A stretch of DNA of 64,000 nt, from the NCBI RefSeq assembly GCF_040412425.1, contig NC_089788.1, positions 70,921,720 through 70,985,719 on the forward strand, given 5' to 3'. Source of the stretch: Macrobrachium rosenbergii (lineage: Eukaryota > Arthropoda > Malacostraca > Decapoda > Palaemonidae). This document shows, one piece after another, positions 34,665-48,300 of this stretch. Position 1 is the stretch's first letter; the number at the start of each line of letters is the position of its first letter. The notes under the pieces were generated by a model that saw nothing but the letters and a program-made list of their open reading frames with translations, searched no databases and had not been told where the DNA came from. The translations under genes were made by a program, and so were the position numbers.

Positions 34665-36630
34665 TTTTAAAATCCACAGATCTGAGAAATGGAAGTAACT
34701 GGTTAGACATTCTTTTGGCATGTCTGTAACGAGGATACACCTTGCGCGCTAAAATGATGTTTAGTTATTCAAGTTCTGGTCTGAGATGAACGGAAATTTG
34801 TTGAAGATACGCGTCTCTGTTTTTAATGAGAGAGAGAAAGAGAGAGAGAGCATTGGCGTTGAAAACAGAGTAGTTAAGCTTCATCTTTGAAGAAAAGCGT
34901 GTTGTCTTGCCTTCAGAACTTAAGAGTACGCCATTCATATTCCCTGTGCAGTTAATTATACCTCGTCTTGGAATTCTCTCTCAAAAGCATATCTCCGCTA
35001 AGTAAGTTTGATTAAGAACAATGAGGAATGTTCTATTAAAATCTTACAAATTTCGGGGTACTCGAGGATTAATTCTGAAGATCATTATTGCCCGACTGCT
35101 GTGCAAGTGATCTGTTTCATGACTGGCTGTTATATATTTAAAATTTAAAAGAGTACCTTGCCGACCTATTTTGTTGTTATTGTACAAGCATCCCGTAAGA
35201 TACAAGACGCCTTTATTCTGCATACTGTACTTACGTAGCTGTGGTGAGTTGTTGGTTACGAACTATATAACATATGGATGCATATTGCCATTGGTTACAC
35301 GGAGCACAGTCGTTGTTTACAGTCTCGTGTATTATCAGCCATAATTCGCTGCAATGATAATGGGTAAGTTATTATTATTATTAACTAAAAGAGTTACGTA
35401 CACAAAATGATAAAAAATATAGCAATCTTATCTTTCCTTAACCAAACTTAAGCCGTTCATAATATTATTACAAAACGAATGTTTCTATGTTTATCGGAAA
35501 ATGATAAGACTTGATGGTACTGACAGCATTCGGTGGGAATTATCCAGCACAGAGCGTATGGCATTTTTGTTATCTGATTGTGATACTAAGTATGCGTCCC
35601 TCTTATTTTGCAATAAGACATGTCGGTTATGTCGACTCTCGTCGCCTACCGATGTTTCCGTTTCGACAACAGAACTGGTGGAAAGTCAACCACAGAAAAT
35701 ATGTAGCCATGCAAACTTTTAATATTTAAAATACCTACGTAGAAACCTCAGAGAACTATTTCCTCAATGAAATTGGGTATAAGCTCCACAAATTACTTCA
35801 TCTGGTACATATATAGAAATATGTTGGATCTTTGTTCATATATGGAGAAGAATGGATATAAGATATAGGCCAAGCACTGGGACCTTTGAGGTCATTCAGA
35901 GCTGAAAGGGAAGCTGAGAGTAAAAGGTTTCAAAGGTGAAACAGAAGAAAACAAGAACCTTAAGTAATGCCTGCAGTGCACCGTGTGGGGTGCACTGATG
36001 GGACTAAACCCCCACCCCCACCCCAACAGATGTCCCTCTGTTCATGTAGGTATTTAGAGGACGCAGACAGAGCAGTGACAAATAAAGTGGATAAGTAGAA
36101 CAGCAGATTCTTTGTATACCTTATTTTTCGTTTCATCTTCGATCTGGCCACATCCATGTCCAATAGCCCCCAGATAATCTTGAACATCCAAAACGAGCTT
36201 GTTCTTGTGTACAAAATAAATTCCGGTATAAATAATGGGAAAATTAGTTATTAAGACCATAATTTTTCACCTATTCCAAATGACAAGTCTTGTACATAAA
36301 TACCTTCATTGAACTGTAAAAGAATCTCAAGAACATCATTCATCAAGAAGTCCTTATATAACATGCTGGTCTTCCCATCCCGTATGGGACACTACAGTTA
36401 TTCTGATTTCTTAAAGTAAGGTTGCAAACAATCCCTACTCTGGCACAAGCCTCTCGTCATCCTCAACACCACATATGCCAGGGTATATGGGTGATCACAG
36501 GAATCATCCTTCCTCTGCTCTCATACCTGACATGGATACTGTATTGACATTTCTAGTTAGGACAACCCGTTCAAGACCTCCCAATTAAGGAACGGGTCTC
36601 CATGAAAAAGATTATGGTTGTACTATACTT
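34665..36630. other. Intergenic; one repeat copy, no clear gene
   Basis: A (GA)n at 34832-34849 and the repeat at 35845-36000 are the only recognisable items. At 35354 a short ATGATAATGG precedes a strong donor GTAAGT, which could be the first exon of an unseen gene, but four codons cannot support a call. Confidence 0.4.
35845..36000 (+). repeat. Second copy of the 2027-2375 repeat family, internally deleted
   Basis: Starts ATAGGCCAAGCACTGGGACC, passes through GAGGTCATTCAGAGCTGAAA and GTAAAAGGTTTCAAAGGTG, then jumps to AAGAACCTTAAGTAATGCC and the CAGTGCACC...GGTGCACTGATGG end. About 170 bp present in the 2027 copy are missing. Confidence 0.7.
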
Positions 36631-36639
36631 GTAGGAGCA

Positions 36640-38165
36640 ATTTGCAAGTTTTTTTTTTTATATCTGCACTTTTCCTAGATATACAAACTTGATGCCATAT
36701 ATCTAGGTCCCACCTCTACCCAGGGAAAAAATGTTGCTGTTCACTGAACAAGTAGGCGTCACCGAACACCTTGCTCACATGCTGGTAGTTAAACACGGTA
36801 CTGTACCTTGTTAGCAAGCTTCAATGACCAGGCCAGCTTTCGTCAAAGGTCTATCCTAACTTTGTGAGCTCTTGCTGGACTGTACCCTTGGACGAGTCGC
36901 ATGCCTGTTTGAAAACTTCCTGGACACCACCTTCTTGTGCCCACCAGTACTAACAAGGAGGCACTGGCAGTCGGTCTAAAACAAGGTGGTGGTTCCGTCA
37001 TAAGCAACACTGCAAGGCTGACACTGGGCACAATTCATCTCCTCTGGATTGCCACTGACAAGGTCCTGGAGGGAGGGAGGGGATTGCATAGTTCTTGGTC
37101 CAGGCTTCCCCAAAGGGTTCATATGGTGCCTAAGTTAGGCTGTGGAGAACTAAAGTCACATACTTTCCTGGAGACATAGGGTCCTGAGCAGGGCAAGGCT
37201 GTTCAAAGCTTCTGGTGAGCATGGACAACTGTACCTAGGAAGAGAGGTTCATGTCATTTCGTCAAAGATCTGGTTGAAGGCAGAGCAGTAGATGAGGAAG
37301 TTAGCAGTCTGATGAACAGACTTCTGACTGGAGAGATCCCATCTGATACTAGCAAAGATGGTCCATTGTCCCTGGGGCAAGTACGCTGAGGACTGTAACA
37401 GGGTTTTGGACACCTTTGGAACCCATCTAGAAAAGCATCTCTCCCGGAAGAACTACTGGGTAACTTTCAACTGTTAAGGCTGATGGTTTGTAACACTTAC
37501 GTGGTACCTCAGGACATTGTGGCAAGAGTGGGTCGTGGGTGTCACAAGCAAAAGGTGGCAGACTGGGGTACCACCAAGCTTGGGGTCATTCTTAAACCTG
37601 GATGACCAACTCTCAGTTGATCATTCAGTGAATCAGACTGAATGTTGCAACTGCATAGACATCCGTATTGTTCCAGGGGTGCTGGAAGGCATCCTCCAGA
37701 GCATCCCAGCAGTCTGGCACAGGAGAGAACACCTGGAGCTTCTTGTTTAACCACAAGTCAGTCACCAATGTTCCCAAGACCTTGAAGAGTCTTTCCGTCA
37801 TGCAAGGATATAAGGACTACTCCATCCCTACTACCTGCCCCTGCCACTTGAGCTGGTCTTTCAAAATGTACCCAGCTGGCAGCTCAATGAGGTGGTGAAC
37901 TACCAACTTGTGCATCTGCTTCACCAACTGGCAGAGATGAAGGGAAACAATTGAGTAAGCCACTATGGTCGTGTTGTCGTTCATCAACATATGGAGTGAC
38001 CCACCACAGGAACTCGGAATGCTTGCAGGGCTGGTAGTGCTGCCTGCGACTCTAAGATGTTGATGTGAAGATGAGGTTCATCCATTGTCCAGGGTTCCAG
38101 CCCCTATCACTGCCACATTGTTCACAAGCATGCCAAGCAAAAGAATAACTGACATTATTGTTTTG
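36640..38165 (-). pseudogene. Decayed DIRS-like retroelement: RNase H to tyrosine recombinase
   Basis: Read on the minus strand from 38120 downwards: HINILESQAALPALQAF and MNDNTTIVAY (RNase H region of DIRS-like elements), HLIELPAGYILKDQL, a middle part with VFSPVPDCWDALEDAFQHPW, and then LLVSTGGHKKVVSR (about 36960) and ARAHKVR (about 36860). The last has the H-x-x-R box of a tyrosine recombinase. RT/RNase H followed by a tyrosine recombinase defines the DIRS order. Stops and frame breaks are frequent; no terminal repeats were found here. It is a second, separate remnant of the same superfamily as the element at 46.3-53.2 kb. Confidence 0.65.
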
Positions 38166-38384
38166 ATTATCCGGAACATGAACCCTACTCATATGAAACA
38201 AGCCTACAGGGGCCATTGACTTGAAAATTCAAGCTTCCAAAGAATACAGTGTTCATTTGAAAGTAGTAACAGAGAGTAAAAGGACATACTGTACACAGAG
38301 AAGAGATCTGTTATTAAATAAACAAATTAATAAATAACCAAAAAAATTAAGTAATTATTAAAATAGAGAGAGAACTGTTTTAGG

Positions 38385-38580
38385 GCAGTAGTTCATTGCA
38401 TCTTCACGAACTTTTGAAGTTCCAGTTGCATATCATTAGGGAGACTGTTCCACAGTCCAATGGTGTGAGGAATCAAGGACCTCAGGAACTGAGAAGTTTG
38501 ACAGCAAGCCACATTTACTGCACATTGGTGCTGCTGTTCAGAAAATCTAGTTGCTCTTGGCAGGAAAAAAGTTCAGGGAT
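38385..38580 (-). pseudogene. LINE C-terminal tail fragment
   Basis: Minus-strand translation gives RSLIPHTIGLWNSLPNDMQL, matching the R..IP.T..LWNSLP motif at the end of many arthropod non-LTR retrotransposon ORF2 proteins. About 60 codons are recognisable. Confidence 0.65.
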
Positions 38581-38599
38581 CAGTTGTGAATGTGAAAGA

Positions 38600-41500
38600 T
38601 CTGTTAAAATACATCGTACGAAAAATTGACAAACAGGAGACCATCCTGTTAGAAAACAGAAACTTACCACAATGCACCACTCTATCTAAAAGAGAAATCT
38701 CTGGCAAAGTTAAGTATACCTTAGTTTAACCAGACCACAGAGCTGATTAACAGCTCTTCTAGGGCTGGCCCGAAGGATTAGATTTACTTTACGTGGCTAA
38801 GAACCAATTGGTTACCTAGCAATGGGAGCTACAGCTTATTGTGGAATCCGAATCTCTGGCAGAGGCAGACATCCACACACACTTATCTAGTAAAGGAAAG
38901 GCAGACGACTGGGCGTAGTCTCTCTGTCCTCTGGTACATGAAGTCAGAGGTGGGGTTAGCAGCATAGAAGAGTGGCAGGATGACCAGGGAACTGTCTGGT
39001 TCAAAGACCCCTCTGGCAATTGGAGGCCACAAAGTCAAAACAACAATCTCACTTCAGGAGTGCAACAATCATTTCAGGAGTAAAGCCTAAGCTTTGTTCC
39101 ACTGACAAAGTTGGGTTCAACAAGGCAGGATGGTCACTGCCCCAGGATCATTGCACACACAAATAAGCCCAATTGTCACTCAGAAGTGCTTCTCCAATTC
39201 TGCCAGCATGGACTCTGAACGTGTAGGAATGTCAGATCCAAACAGACCCCCTACAGATTTGGACACAATCCTTTCCTGAAGGAGCAAAAACTGATATATC
39301 AGCCAACTCAAAACTGATTAACTACCTTATAACCAAACTTCAGCACCGTATGTGGTGCCAGATTTATGACGTGTATATGATGCTTGTACGCTATTCTCAC
39401 AGAAACAAAAGAAATTTAAGCTGTCTTTAAACATTTGCATTTCTTTAATAATTTAAAATAAGTATAAATCCATTCTGACAACATTTACTTAACCGAGTAG
39501 TTACCAAAGCTGACAATTGTTGGGTGCAATTTTGACACTCAAGTAACATCTAAATGTTGGTCTGGGGTCACAGGAGCCATTTATCAAACGTCCACAGGTT
39601 AAGTGAATGTCATAATGGAGAATGGTTCAATAGCCAAAAAAAATTCGGTATGTAGTTTTAAATAAGTGGCTATGTTTAATTATACATAATAAATGCAGCA
39701 TTGCAAAGTCTTCAATATTAGATGAACTTGAAATGCATGCAACTGATGAAATTTTCCAAGGACCTGTGTTCATTACTTGCCATTTGCTTGAGGATAAGAT
39801 TATCAGAATGCAATAACTAGTTAATCTTTTTTTAAGGTCTGTCAACTCATTATTCAGGCAACCTTGCTCAATTTCTTATATAAATTCCAGTCTTTTGATT
39901 ATAAGTAACCTAGCTTAGAATTTTTATTGAATTTGATGGGACAGTTTTTCCCTGACGTACTGTACTTAAACCTATGAAAGGAAAATGTAAAAAAAAATTA
40001 TTATTGAAATAAAAGATGTATTAATTTCATCAAGAGGGAAGACTTACGGATAAACAGTGGTGTTATCCAATTACAAATCAACAAGATTTTTGTACCAGAT
40101 CAAAGGTTATGATTTTCTCAGGAACTTGTACAAAAATTGAAAAAATTACAGTTTCAATACAAATAAAAAGCTTATATGTGTATTTCCACATAAAGGCACT
40201 GGCTGTCTACCGAGTATACATGTCCCTTCTACCTTTGCTGATACAGAGGTGAATAGCATTCAGTGAAAAATCATCACCACAATATTTGTGAAATTAAAAC
40301 AACAGACAAAATTCAGCCAAGGAAATACTGTAACAGAGGCATAAATGGGACATGTACTGATATAAGGCAGCCTCATACATACGAATGTATATAATTCTAA
40401 TATACCGTAAGCCTATACTTTCAGCATACATCAACCGACTTAAATGGTAACGTAAAAATATTACAAAGATTTAACCACTACATTTCAAAAACAATTTACT
40501 TAGATATTAGAATTCTTTAGTTCAAAAGTGAAACAAGTAAAAACAAATCCTTTTCATCATTACAAAAGTTATCAACAAATCAATTGTAACTTTTAGTCAA
40601 CAAAATTTCAAATTATAAATTCTAGTAAAACTTTCAGGAAAGCAACAAATTTCATACTGCTCTGTAAAGGCTTAAAAAAAAAAACAAGATCAATGCTCTA
40701 AAATCTACATAAAAGCCTGCTAATTATGATACAAATTCACCTCTACTGACTTCAAATCAAAAACTTAAGCTAACATGCCATCCTAAATTGTGTGACATTA
40801 CTGTACTACACAAAAATCAAAGGTCAATGAGAGCTTAACTCTACCCAAAGGCATTCACATAATACTCAAGTTACGCAAGGTCCTGTAGTTCATGATTCAT
40901 GGGCCGTGCCCTACCTAAAGTTAACTACAGGTTTTAAATCGAGCACAAACTGCTGTTTCAGAACCAACCTCAATATAATGGGCCTCTTAGGTACAAAAGT
41001 AACTAAGACTTTTGACAAATTTACAAAATGTCAAACCAGAAATGTGTTTCACTAGTATATCTGAGTTGCGACGACTCACATTACACAATCACGTGCAGAT
41101 ATTAATAATACATATCTCATGTAACAGCAATTGCAAATGAATGGAAGACTAGGGTTAATTTCATCTCCAACATCTTGGAAAGACAAGTTCCCTGCTAATT
41201 CACTGACTAAATAAATATCATAAACGAAAAAGTACTTTCTGGCTTCTGCAGATCGACGGCACAATACTGTACGATGATGTTTTCGAGAATACTGACTGTA
41301 AATGATCACTAATTCTACTGTCAGACTATCGACTGTAAATGATCACTACTTCTATTGTCAAACTAGTGTTCAATGGTACATGAAATGATTCACTTTGAGA
41401 ATCTGTGATGTGCCACATACATAAATAACCACTTTTAAACTACTCCCATTCTTAAGTCATGATTCACTTAAGGCACTGATACACAATACCAAACCTAAGA

Positions 41501-43510
41501 AGCTAATTTTACCATTAAACAATAAAAACAAGGCCAATTATTTAAGTCAAAGACAGTGTACTGCAATGGGCCAATAACTGACAATATTTAGGATTACGAA
41601 TTAGGCAAAGACAAGGATAAAAATGATTATGTTCCATATATCATAACAAAGACGTAAAGTATAAAAACATTCTGTTATGAAGCATGTATGCAAAACACCT
41701 TGAACGTGGAAAATTTTGCAGACTTTTAAATTACTTTACAAAATGTCTTGACAAACTCCATACAATTTAATAATTATGAAAACAGAAATGTACTAGTGAC
41801 ATCACAAAATTATTTGCTAAAACCGACTTACAAATACCTATTTCCAAAGACATACAAACTTCAGAACACACAGCAATGCTTATTAACAAAACCTCATGAA
41901 AATGTCAACCAAAAACTAGATCACTTCCCCCTCAATCGTTTGCCCATCAAGAGATAAAATTAGCAAATCACAAAAGTGCAAGTATTAAATGTGGTTCGAA
42001 ACACATGGCTCTCAAAAATGCCTATAAAAAGTAAGAGGCACAGTGATCAAAACGGACGAATAGATAGAAGACTGTAACATATTTCCCTAACATCTCATTT
42101 GGGATATTCATTAACTATCCCTGGTAATTCAACGCAACTGCTTAGGCAGTCTGTCAAAAAACTACCATAGCCCAGTTAAGCAAACTTACATGTTCTTCAA
42201 ATATGACAGTATTCATCATATAGTTTGATGTTTATGGAGCTGACGACACTAAGGACACCACATTACATTAAACCCTTACTTATTAATTAATAACATAAAA
42301 TTACTCACATATGTATTGTAGTGCAGTTTTCTACAAGACTACAGTAAATGTGAAAAAATATGAACTACATTTGCAGAATGAATTTATGCAGGTATTAAAA
42401 ACTTTTCTCTTCTTGCAATAAAGACAAATACCTGTATACCTAATATAAAAAGGTACGTATATACATTTTTATTAAAAATTGTTAACAATCCATTGAAAAC
42501 TAATTAAAAGCAATACTGTATTGTATATAAAAATAACCATCCTTTGCTTACATATATTTCACATTTAGTTGTACCAATTTTTAAAGGCACTCTTAATAAA
42601 CTGGACAACACAGCTGGTAATGTGCTGTACAGCAAAATGTAATCCTGAAATGAGCTAGTGTTTGCTGTTAAATGTTAGTTAATATAAAAAACCATTAAAT
42701 CAAACCCATATGTCCTCTTCAATCATACTGTACTACATATTTCTACAATACATGTAGGTAACATTTTAAATCTTTTCATCTAAATTAATTAGCATTTAAA
42801 ATTGAATTTTTTTTTTCAAATTTCATGTATAGTGTAAATACTGCAGATATTTAAAAAATGTCTATGTATTTCATGATGATAACGAAAATATCTAATAAAG
42901 TGAAAAGAAAGAGGCCTGCCTGTACCTCGGTACCACAGCAGATACAGTATCTATGTTACGAAGGCTTCCATTTAAACAATACAATACAAATTAGGTAATA
43001 ACATTTCTCTTCAGGTTTAACAGTACATTGTCCACATACACTCACATGATCCTTTTACTTAACATACTACATGTGTATGTATATGAAAGTTCCTCCTAAC
43101 TCAGCATAAACTGCTATGGAGAGACTCACATACATACTAAAACCTTAATGTATCAACTACAGCCTCTCAACTTCTATGCGAGATTTCTAACTAACAACTG
43201 CATACCTATACTTAGGGTCAAAGGTCATTTTAAACCTCTTATGTCACCATGCTATGTCTTAGCATTAAAAATAAAAAATTTATGGTAATTATGATATTCT
43301 GTAAACAAAACTTACCTTATCAAAGTTATCTTAGATAAAATACTGCAACAAGTAATTCCAAAGCACCAAATATTCTACAAAGCTTTGAAGCCTAAATAGC
43401 AGGAAAACTTGACAGGAAGACTTGTAAGTTGTTACTAGCATAAACATTGACTCATGGTCCCTCTTGTAAGGCACAGTATTGTATTAGGCTCCTGTTAATA
43501 AGGCACATCA
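38600..43510. other. 3' flank of the zinc-finger gene; no other gene seen
   Basis: The part near 43510 is probably the 3' UTR of the minus-strand zinc-finger gene; AATAAA on the minus strand occurs, for example, near 42467, but the true end is unknown. At about 38773-39020 the sequence GGCTAAGAACCAATTGGTTA and the following 200 bp resemble a repeat I recall from decapods; I cannot confirm this from one copy. The rest is plain AT-rich DNA. Confidence 0.45.
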
Positions 43511-45346
43511 TTACTTCTCGGCTTCTTCTTCGACAACAGTTGATTCTTCCCCATCGGTTACCTCCACCACCTTCTTTCCCTTTCTTGGAGATTCAGATTT
43601 ATTCTTTTCCTTCTTGAGTTTATCAGCATCTTTCTTGCCACCTCTTTTAGGTTTATCACTCTCTTTCTTGACTTTGGCACTGGCTTTCTTAGCCTTTTCA
43701 GTTTCTTTTTTAGCTCTCAAATTTTTCTTCTTGTTTCCTTCCTTACCTGATGAACCTTCACTTTTAACTTCGACCAAGTAGATCTCTTGAGTAGACTTAT
43801 TGTTTGTGTCCTTCTCTTTGGATTCAGGTCCCGCTAAATGCTTTTCAATGTGCTTCTGAAGAGCTGGTTTGTGATTTGTGCGGTAGTTGCAAATATCACA
43901 AACGAAGCTGCGCTCTCCTGTGTGTTGCCTCTGATGCAAGTACAGCTGTGACTGATATGAGAACACTTTGTCGCATACATCACACTTGGGAAGCTTATGG
44001 GGGCCAACAGTGAATGGTTTATTGTTACGCAGCACAATTCCCTCTAATTCACACTCTGGGTGTGTCTGCAAGCAGTGGATGATTATGTTAGCACGTGCCC
44101 ATTCTCTATGACCGCATTCCACACAAGAAAATGGCAAAGATTCTTTGTGAGCTTTCTTCTTATGCTGCTTCATGTGGTAATTATCATCAAAACTCTCGCT
44201 GCACACATCACACTTGAATTCACGTTGTGGGAAACTTAATTCAACGTGCTGAACTGACCCATCTATGCCAACAGTGCGCAGAAGAATCTTGGGGTTCTGA
44301 GCTCCTTTGTGCTTGCGGTGAACGTGGTCACGTACTGTCATTTTGCTTGTTGCTCTGAAATCACACAAGCTACATCCAAATGGCTTCACACCAGTATGTG
44401 ATCGCATATGTACCTTGTACTTCCATGTGTCATGGAAAATCATGAAACAATTAGGGCATGTGATTATCATCCGCCGGGATGAGGTACTTTTCTTTGAAGT
44501 TGTTACAATTAGGTGGACTTTTGAGCCATCCCCATTCTCCAGAGATGCTATGTGTGCATTTGGATGCTTCTCTTTGATGTGCTCTATTAAATCTGATTTG
44601 TGAGTTGCCCGAAGGCCACAAGCAGCACATTCAAATCGTTTCCGAAGGATGTTTCGTCTTTTCTTACTTCCAGATGATGTAGTATCTGAGGAATTGTTAC
44701 TCTCAAAGCTTCCATTATGAGATTCAGCTGTAGCAGGAGTAGGAGTAGGGGTAGGAGTAGGAGTAGGAGTAGGAGAAGGAGTAGGAGGATCTTCTGCAGA
44801 CACACTTTTGTCTTCAGTCTTCTTTCCTTTCTTGGGAACATACTTTTTCTTTGGCTCAGACGAATGCACAATAAGATGCACACTCGTCATGTGTCGCTGC
44901 ATATGCTCGCGATAGCTTGTCGTAAAATTACAGACGTCACACACATAGGGCTTCTCACCCGTGTGACAGCGGACATGGCGTTCGAGCGAGTACTTACTTG
45001 TGTAAATCCTGTCACATATGGCACATATAAAGCGTAGCTTGCTGCTGGGATCGCGTCCAAGAGCTACTCCATCTTCCATTATGACCTTCCTTGGGGTTTG
45101 CTTGGTGATAAGCTCATCCAGGTCAAACTGTGCCTCGTCAAATGTGACCGATTCTGTTTTTTCTTTCTTAGCAACGTGCATTTTTATAATGTGGTTTTTC
45201 AGTTTCTCTGGGTCGCAGCAATTGTACGAGCACACACGGCACTCATAAACTTGGTCTTCATGTTCCATGAGCATGTGCTTCCTCTGGAAGTATCGGTTTG
45301 GAAACACTTTATCACACACCTTGCACTTGAATGGTTTTTTAGGTGC
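43511..45346 (-). CDS. Zinc-finger gene, coding exon 2 (all 11 fingers)
   Basis: 1836 bp in one exon, acceptor CACTTTCCAG|GCACC at 45347/45346, stop TAA at 43511. The exon opens with APKKPFKCK, so the first finger starts five residues after the junction; the codon at 45319 is GTG, not a start. Confidence 0.94.
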   Translation of the reverse strand, partial: APKKPFKCKVCDKVFPNRYFQRKHMLMEHEDQVYECRVCSYNCCDPEKLKNHIIKMHVAKKEKTESVTFDEAQFDLDELITKQTPRKVIMEDGVALGRDPSSKLRFICAICDRIYTSKYSLERHVRCHTGEKPYVCDVCNFTTSYREHMQRHMTSVHLIVHSSEPKKKYVPKKGKKTEDKSVSAEDPPTPSPTPTPTPTPTPTPATAESHNGSFESNNSSDTTSSGSKKRRNILRKRFECAACGLRATHKSDLIEHIKEKHPNAHIASLENGDGSKVHLIVTTSKKSTSSRRMIITCPNCFMIFHDTWKYKVHMRSHTGVKPFGCSLCDFRATSKMTVRDHVHRKHKGAQNPKILLRTVGIDGSVQHVELSFPQREFKCDVCSESFDDNYHMKQHKKKAHKESLPFSCVECGHREWARANIIIHCLQTHPECELEGIVLRNNKPFTVGPHKLPKCDVCDKVFSYQSQLYLHQRQHTGERSFVCDICNYRTNHKPALQKHIEKHLAGPESKEKDTNNKSTQEIYLVEVKSEGSSGKEGNKKKNLRAKKETEKAKKASAKVKKESDKPKRGGKKDADKLKKEKNKSESPRKGKKVVEVTDGEESTVVEEEAEK

Positions 45347-48300
45347 CTGGAAAGTGAAAAATTTTTTGTATAAATAACACTGTTTACTTACTATCAGTTT
45401 AACAATATAGACAAGTACTCAAAGCAAAATTATAATGTAAGAATGTTTGATGATGAACATGATGATTCACAGGAATCCAAGAAAAAATCTATCCCTGAAG
45501 GAGTTACACTAACCCATAAAGCACGAGGGGGCAAAGTTTCAAAACATTTGTGAGACGGAGCTTTTATTACAGTATTCTAAATTTGTACAAGGCAAAAAAG
45601 TCGCATTTCTGAACTATCCCTAGGCTCATTCAAAGAAGCAGTTCTTAGATGTGAGTCTGAACATCACTGCAAGATAAAGTTCAAGTTGGACAGACAAGCA
45701 TGAAGTGGCCAACGAAAACAGATGCAAAGTGAAATGCAGAAAGCAATGCAGCAGGAGCTGAAGGGAAGTTAAAAAGAACCTTTAGGATCACATTGCAAAT
45801 GGTACCCCTTCAGGGTGGCTGCTTGAATGTAAAACCATAATGATTACGTAGTTCAACTAAAAAGGCTGGCCAAAAGGGCTTGTCCTATAGAAAAAATTGG
45901 ATCTTTATCAAAACTAAAACTGGATGAATAACAAATGAAGATTTTGACAATAACCTTGACAGAATTGTTTCCAAAACTTGATAGTTGCTACCTGAAAGTT
46001 TCATGTTAATTCTGATGATTATAACCTGTTCAAAGGAGGTAAACAGTCCATGAAGAAGAAACCACACTCCAATGATTGATTTGTTTCTTTTGGTTACTGT
46101 ATTTGATTCATTATTCCATCAAGTTCATCGTCAATTTCAGATAAGTTTTTCTCAAAAGAGAACTTATCTGTATTATTCAGTACCATATATTCTATAGAAA
46201 GATCATTAAACATCTATTTTTGTCTTGGTTAAATGATAATCATAAAAATGCTAAGGTTGGCAATATTAAAAGTGGACAATTTTAACTGAAATCATGCAAC
46301 CTTTTATACTTGACAGTATAATGATTTTTAAGATAAAATCAATTTTTTAGGTACTTACCCTCTATCATTAGTTTTATCTGCGGCTACTTGGTGCACGTTT
46401 GACAAGTGTTAAAACTGAAACAATCATTAATGAATGATCTCTCCCAATAGTTACTCCCCCACCACTTAGGGGGTGGGGATAAGACAGCAAGGGTTTTGGT
46501 TGATCAATCGTCTCCTAATCTCTTAAGAGGGGAGGGAGGGGAGGAGGGAGGGATCTCAATGATGGAGGTTAAGTACCTAATAAATCGATTTTCTCATAAA
46601 AATCATTATTTTTGAGGTGAAACTTACCCTCCATCATTAGCTGACTCCAACACTGTGTGCTGGAGGAGGGTAAGAGATTTCCATATAATTAAACTATCAG
46701 ATATTAGAAATATCCCAAGGCAAGTTCTTGTCAGAGAGAATCTTCATCAGGTGAGGTCCAATACAGTATTGCGAGGAGGTGGAACGTGGACCCTGAATAT
46801 AGTCATTGGTTGAGATTGTGTAATACAGAATAGCAAGTTTGGTCTCTGTGCCTCAGGCCTGCAGAGTTGGTAGGAGCTAAAGCCACAACTAAACATGATC
46901 CCTACCATCTAACTAACTGGGTGCTGTGGCATCTCACACCCAAAAGAGCGCCATTAATTTTTCGCTGAAAAAAGGTGGTTCTAGATCAGTTCAGGTTAGC
47001 TTTTTCCAATGAGAAGTAATGGCTCTAAAACATTATTTTACTCTAATGAACCTCATTTGTTCCTACCTCAGAGAAACAAAGCAATTACAACTAATCATAA
47101 TACTGAAGTCACAACAAAGTAGAATATGATATTACCATGTACTGACTAATACATAAGGTTCCTCACTTACCCAGGATGGAGTCAATAGTAAAAACCTATA
47201 CCTGTTCGTAACACAAAAGGGAAAGACTAGTAGAAATCTCCCCTGCCTCAACTATAGGTGCTAGTGTATGGCAGTTCCTGCTAGACAAAGACGGCTCTCA
47301 AGCACTTCCAAGAGAACACAGAGTTACACCTCCACTGTGCTGCCAAGACTTGACAGTCTAGAAAGAGAGGTGCTAATGAAAACTAACCAATGTAGTTGTT
47401 GCTCTGCCATTGTGCAATTTCACCAACAAAAGGGGACAAATCTTCTGGAGACTATACATGGTGTGCTTCCAGGATTAAGGATTAATAAAGAAAACTATGG
47501 AATCCAAGACCTAGGAACCTATGGAGTCTTGACAGTGCAATATAGGTTCTTACACTACTTCCTTAATGGTTAAGATGGGATATATAAATCCCTATAGCCC
47601 TGACAGGGCATCAAAGGAGCTCCTATTTTTTTTTCAGGGGTCAGAGTCTCTATAGCTGGGATAGAGAAAACTCTTGGATGAGCTTTGGTCTTGACATCAT
47701 CTTAGCATGAAAGGATGCAACAAAAGAGCTCTGTTCCATTATGTGAACACCCTACTAATGAATAAATTGTATGTAAGCCACTCCCCCAGGAGTATTCTAT
47801 GAAAGAGCCTTGAGAGAAGCCTCTCTCTGGGGTAGAATGGAGGGCCACTAAGGAGTCTTAAGCCAAAGACTAGGTTCCATAAAAGCAGCTTAGCAGAACC
47901 TTCAGCAACCCAGCTGAAAAGCGTGAACAGTTTCTCCTAAGTCAGCATGAATTATGGCCTTGACATACGAAAAAGACAATCCTTTGTCATTTCTTCAAGA
48001 AATGCAGATCTTTAAACACTGTTAACCTTGTTAATATAGGTGTGCAGACAGGGACTGCCTCTGGACTTGCATCATAATCTATACAGCTCCAGCCATACTG
48101 AACAAGAAATTAGTGTACTTTCCTCTTGTCATAGGGAAAGAGTCCCTAGCTGACTAATAAAAGTTTCCGGAGTTCAGGAGCTAGGCGACAATTCCCTGCA
48201 ATTAGTTGAAGCATTTTGATATTTACATAAGGCTTCCTCTTCCCTGCTTGACGAAGCAGATTACTATGGAGGTAATGCCTAGGAATTCTACTGAAATGTG

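Noticed and set aside
45319..45319. Start of the zinc-finger protein at this codon
   Set aside because: The codon is GTG inside the first finger; the frame continues upstream to a good acceptor and joins in phase with the 53400-54146 exon.
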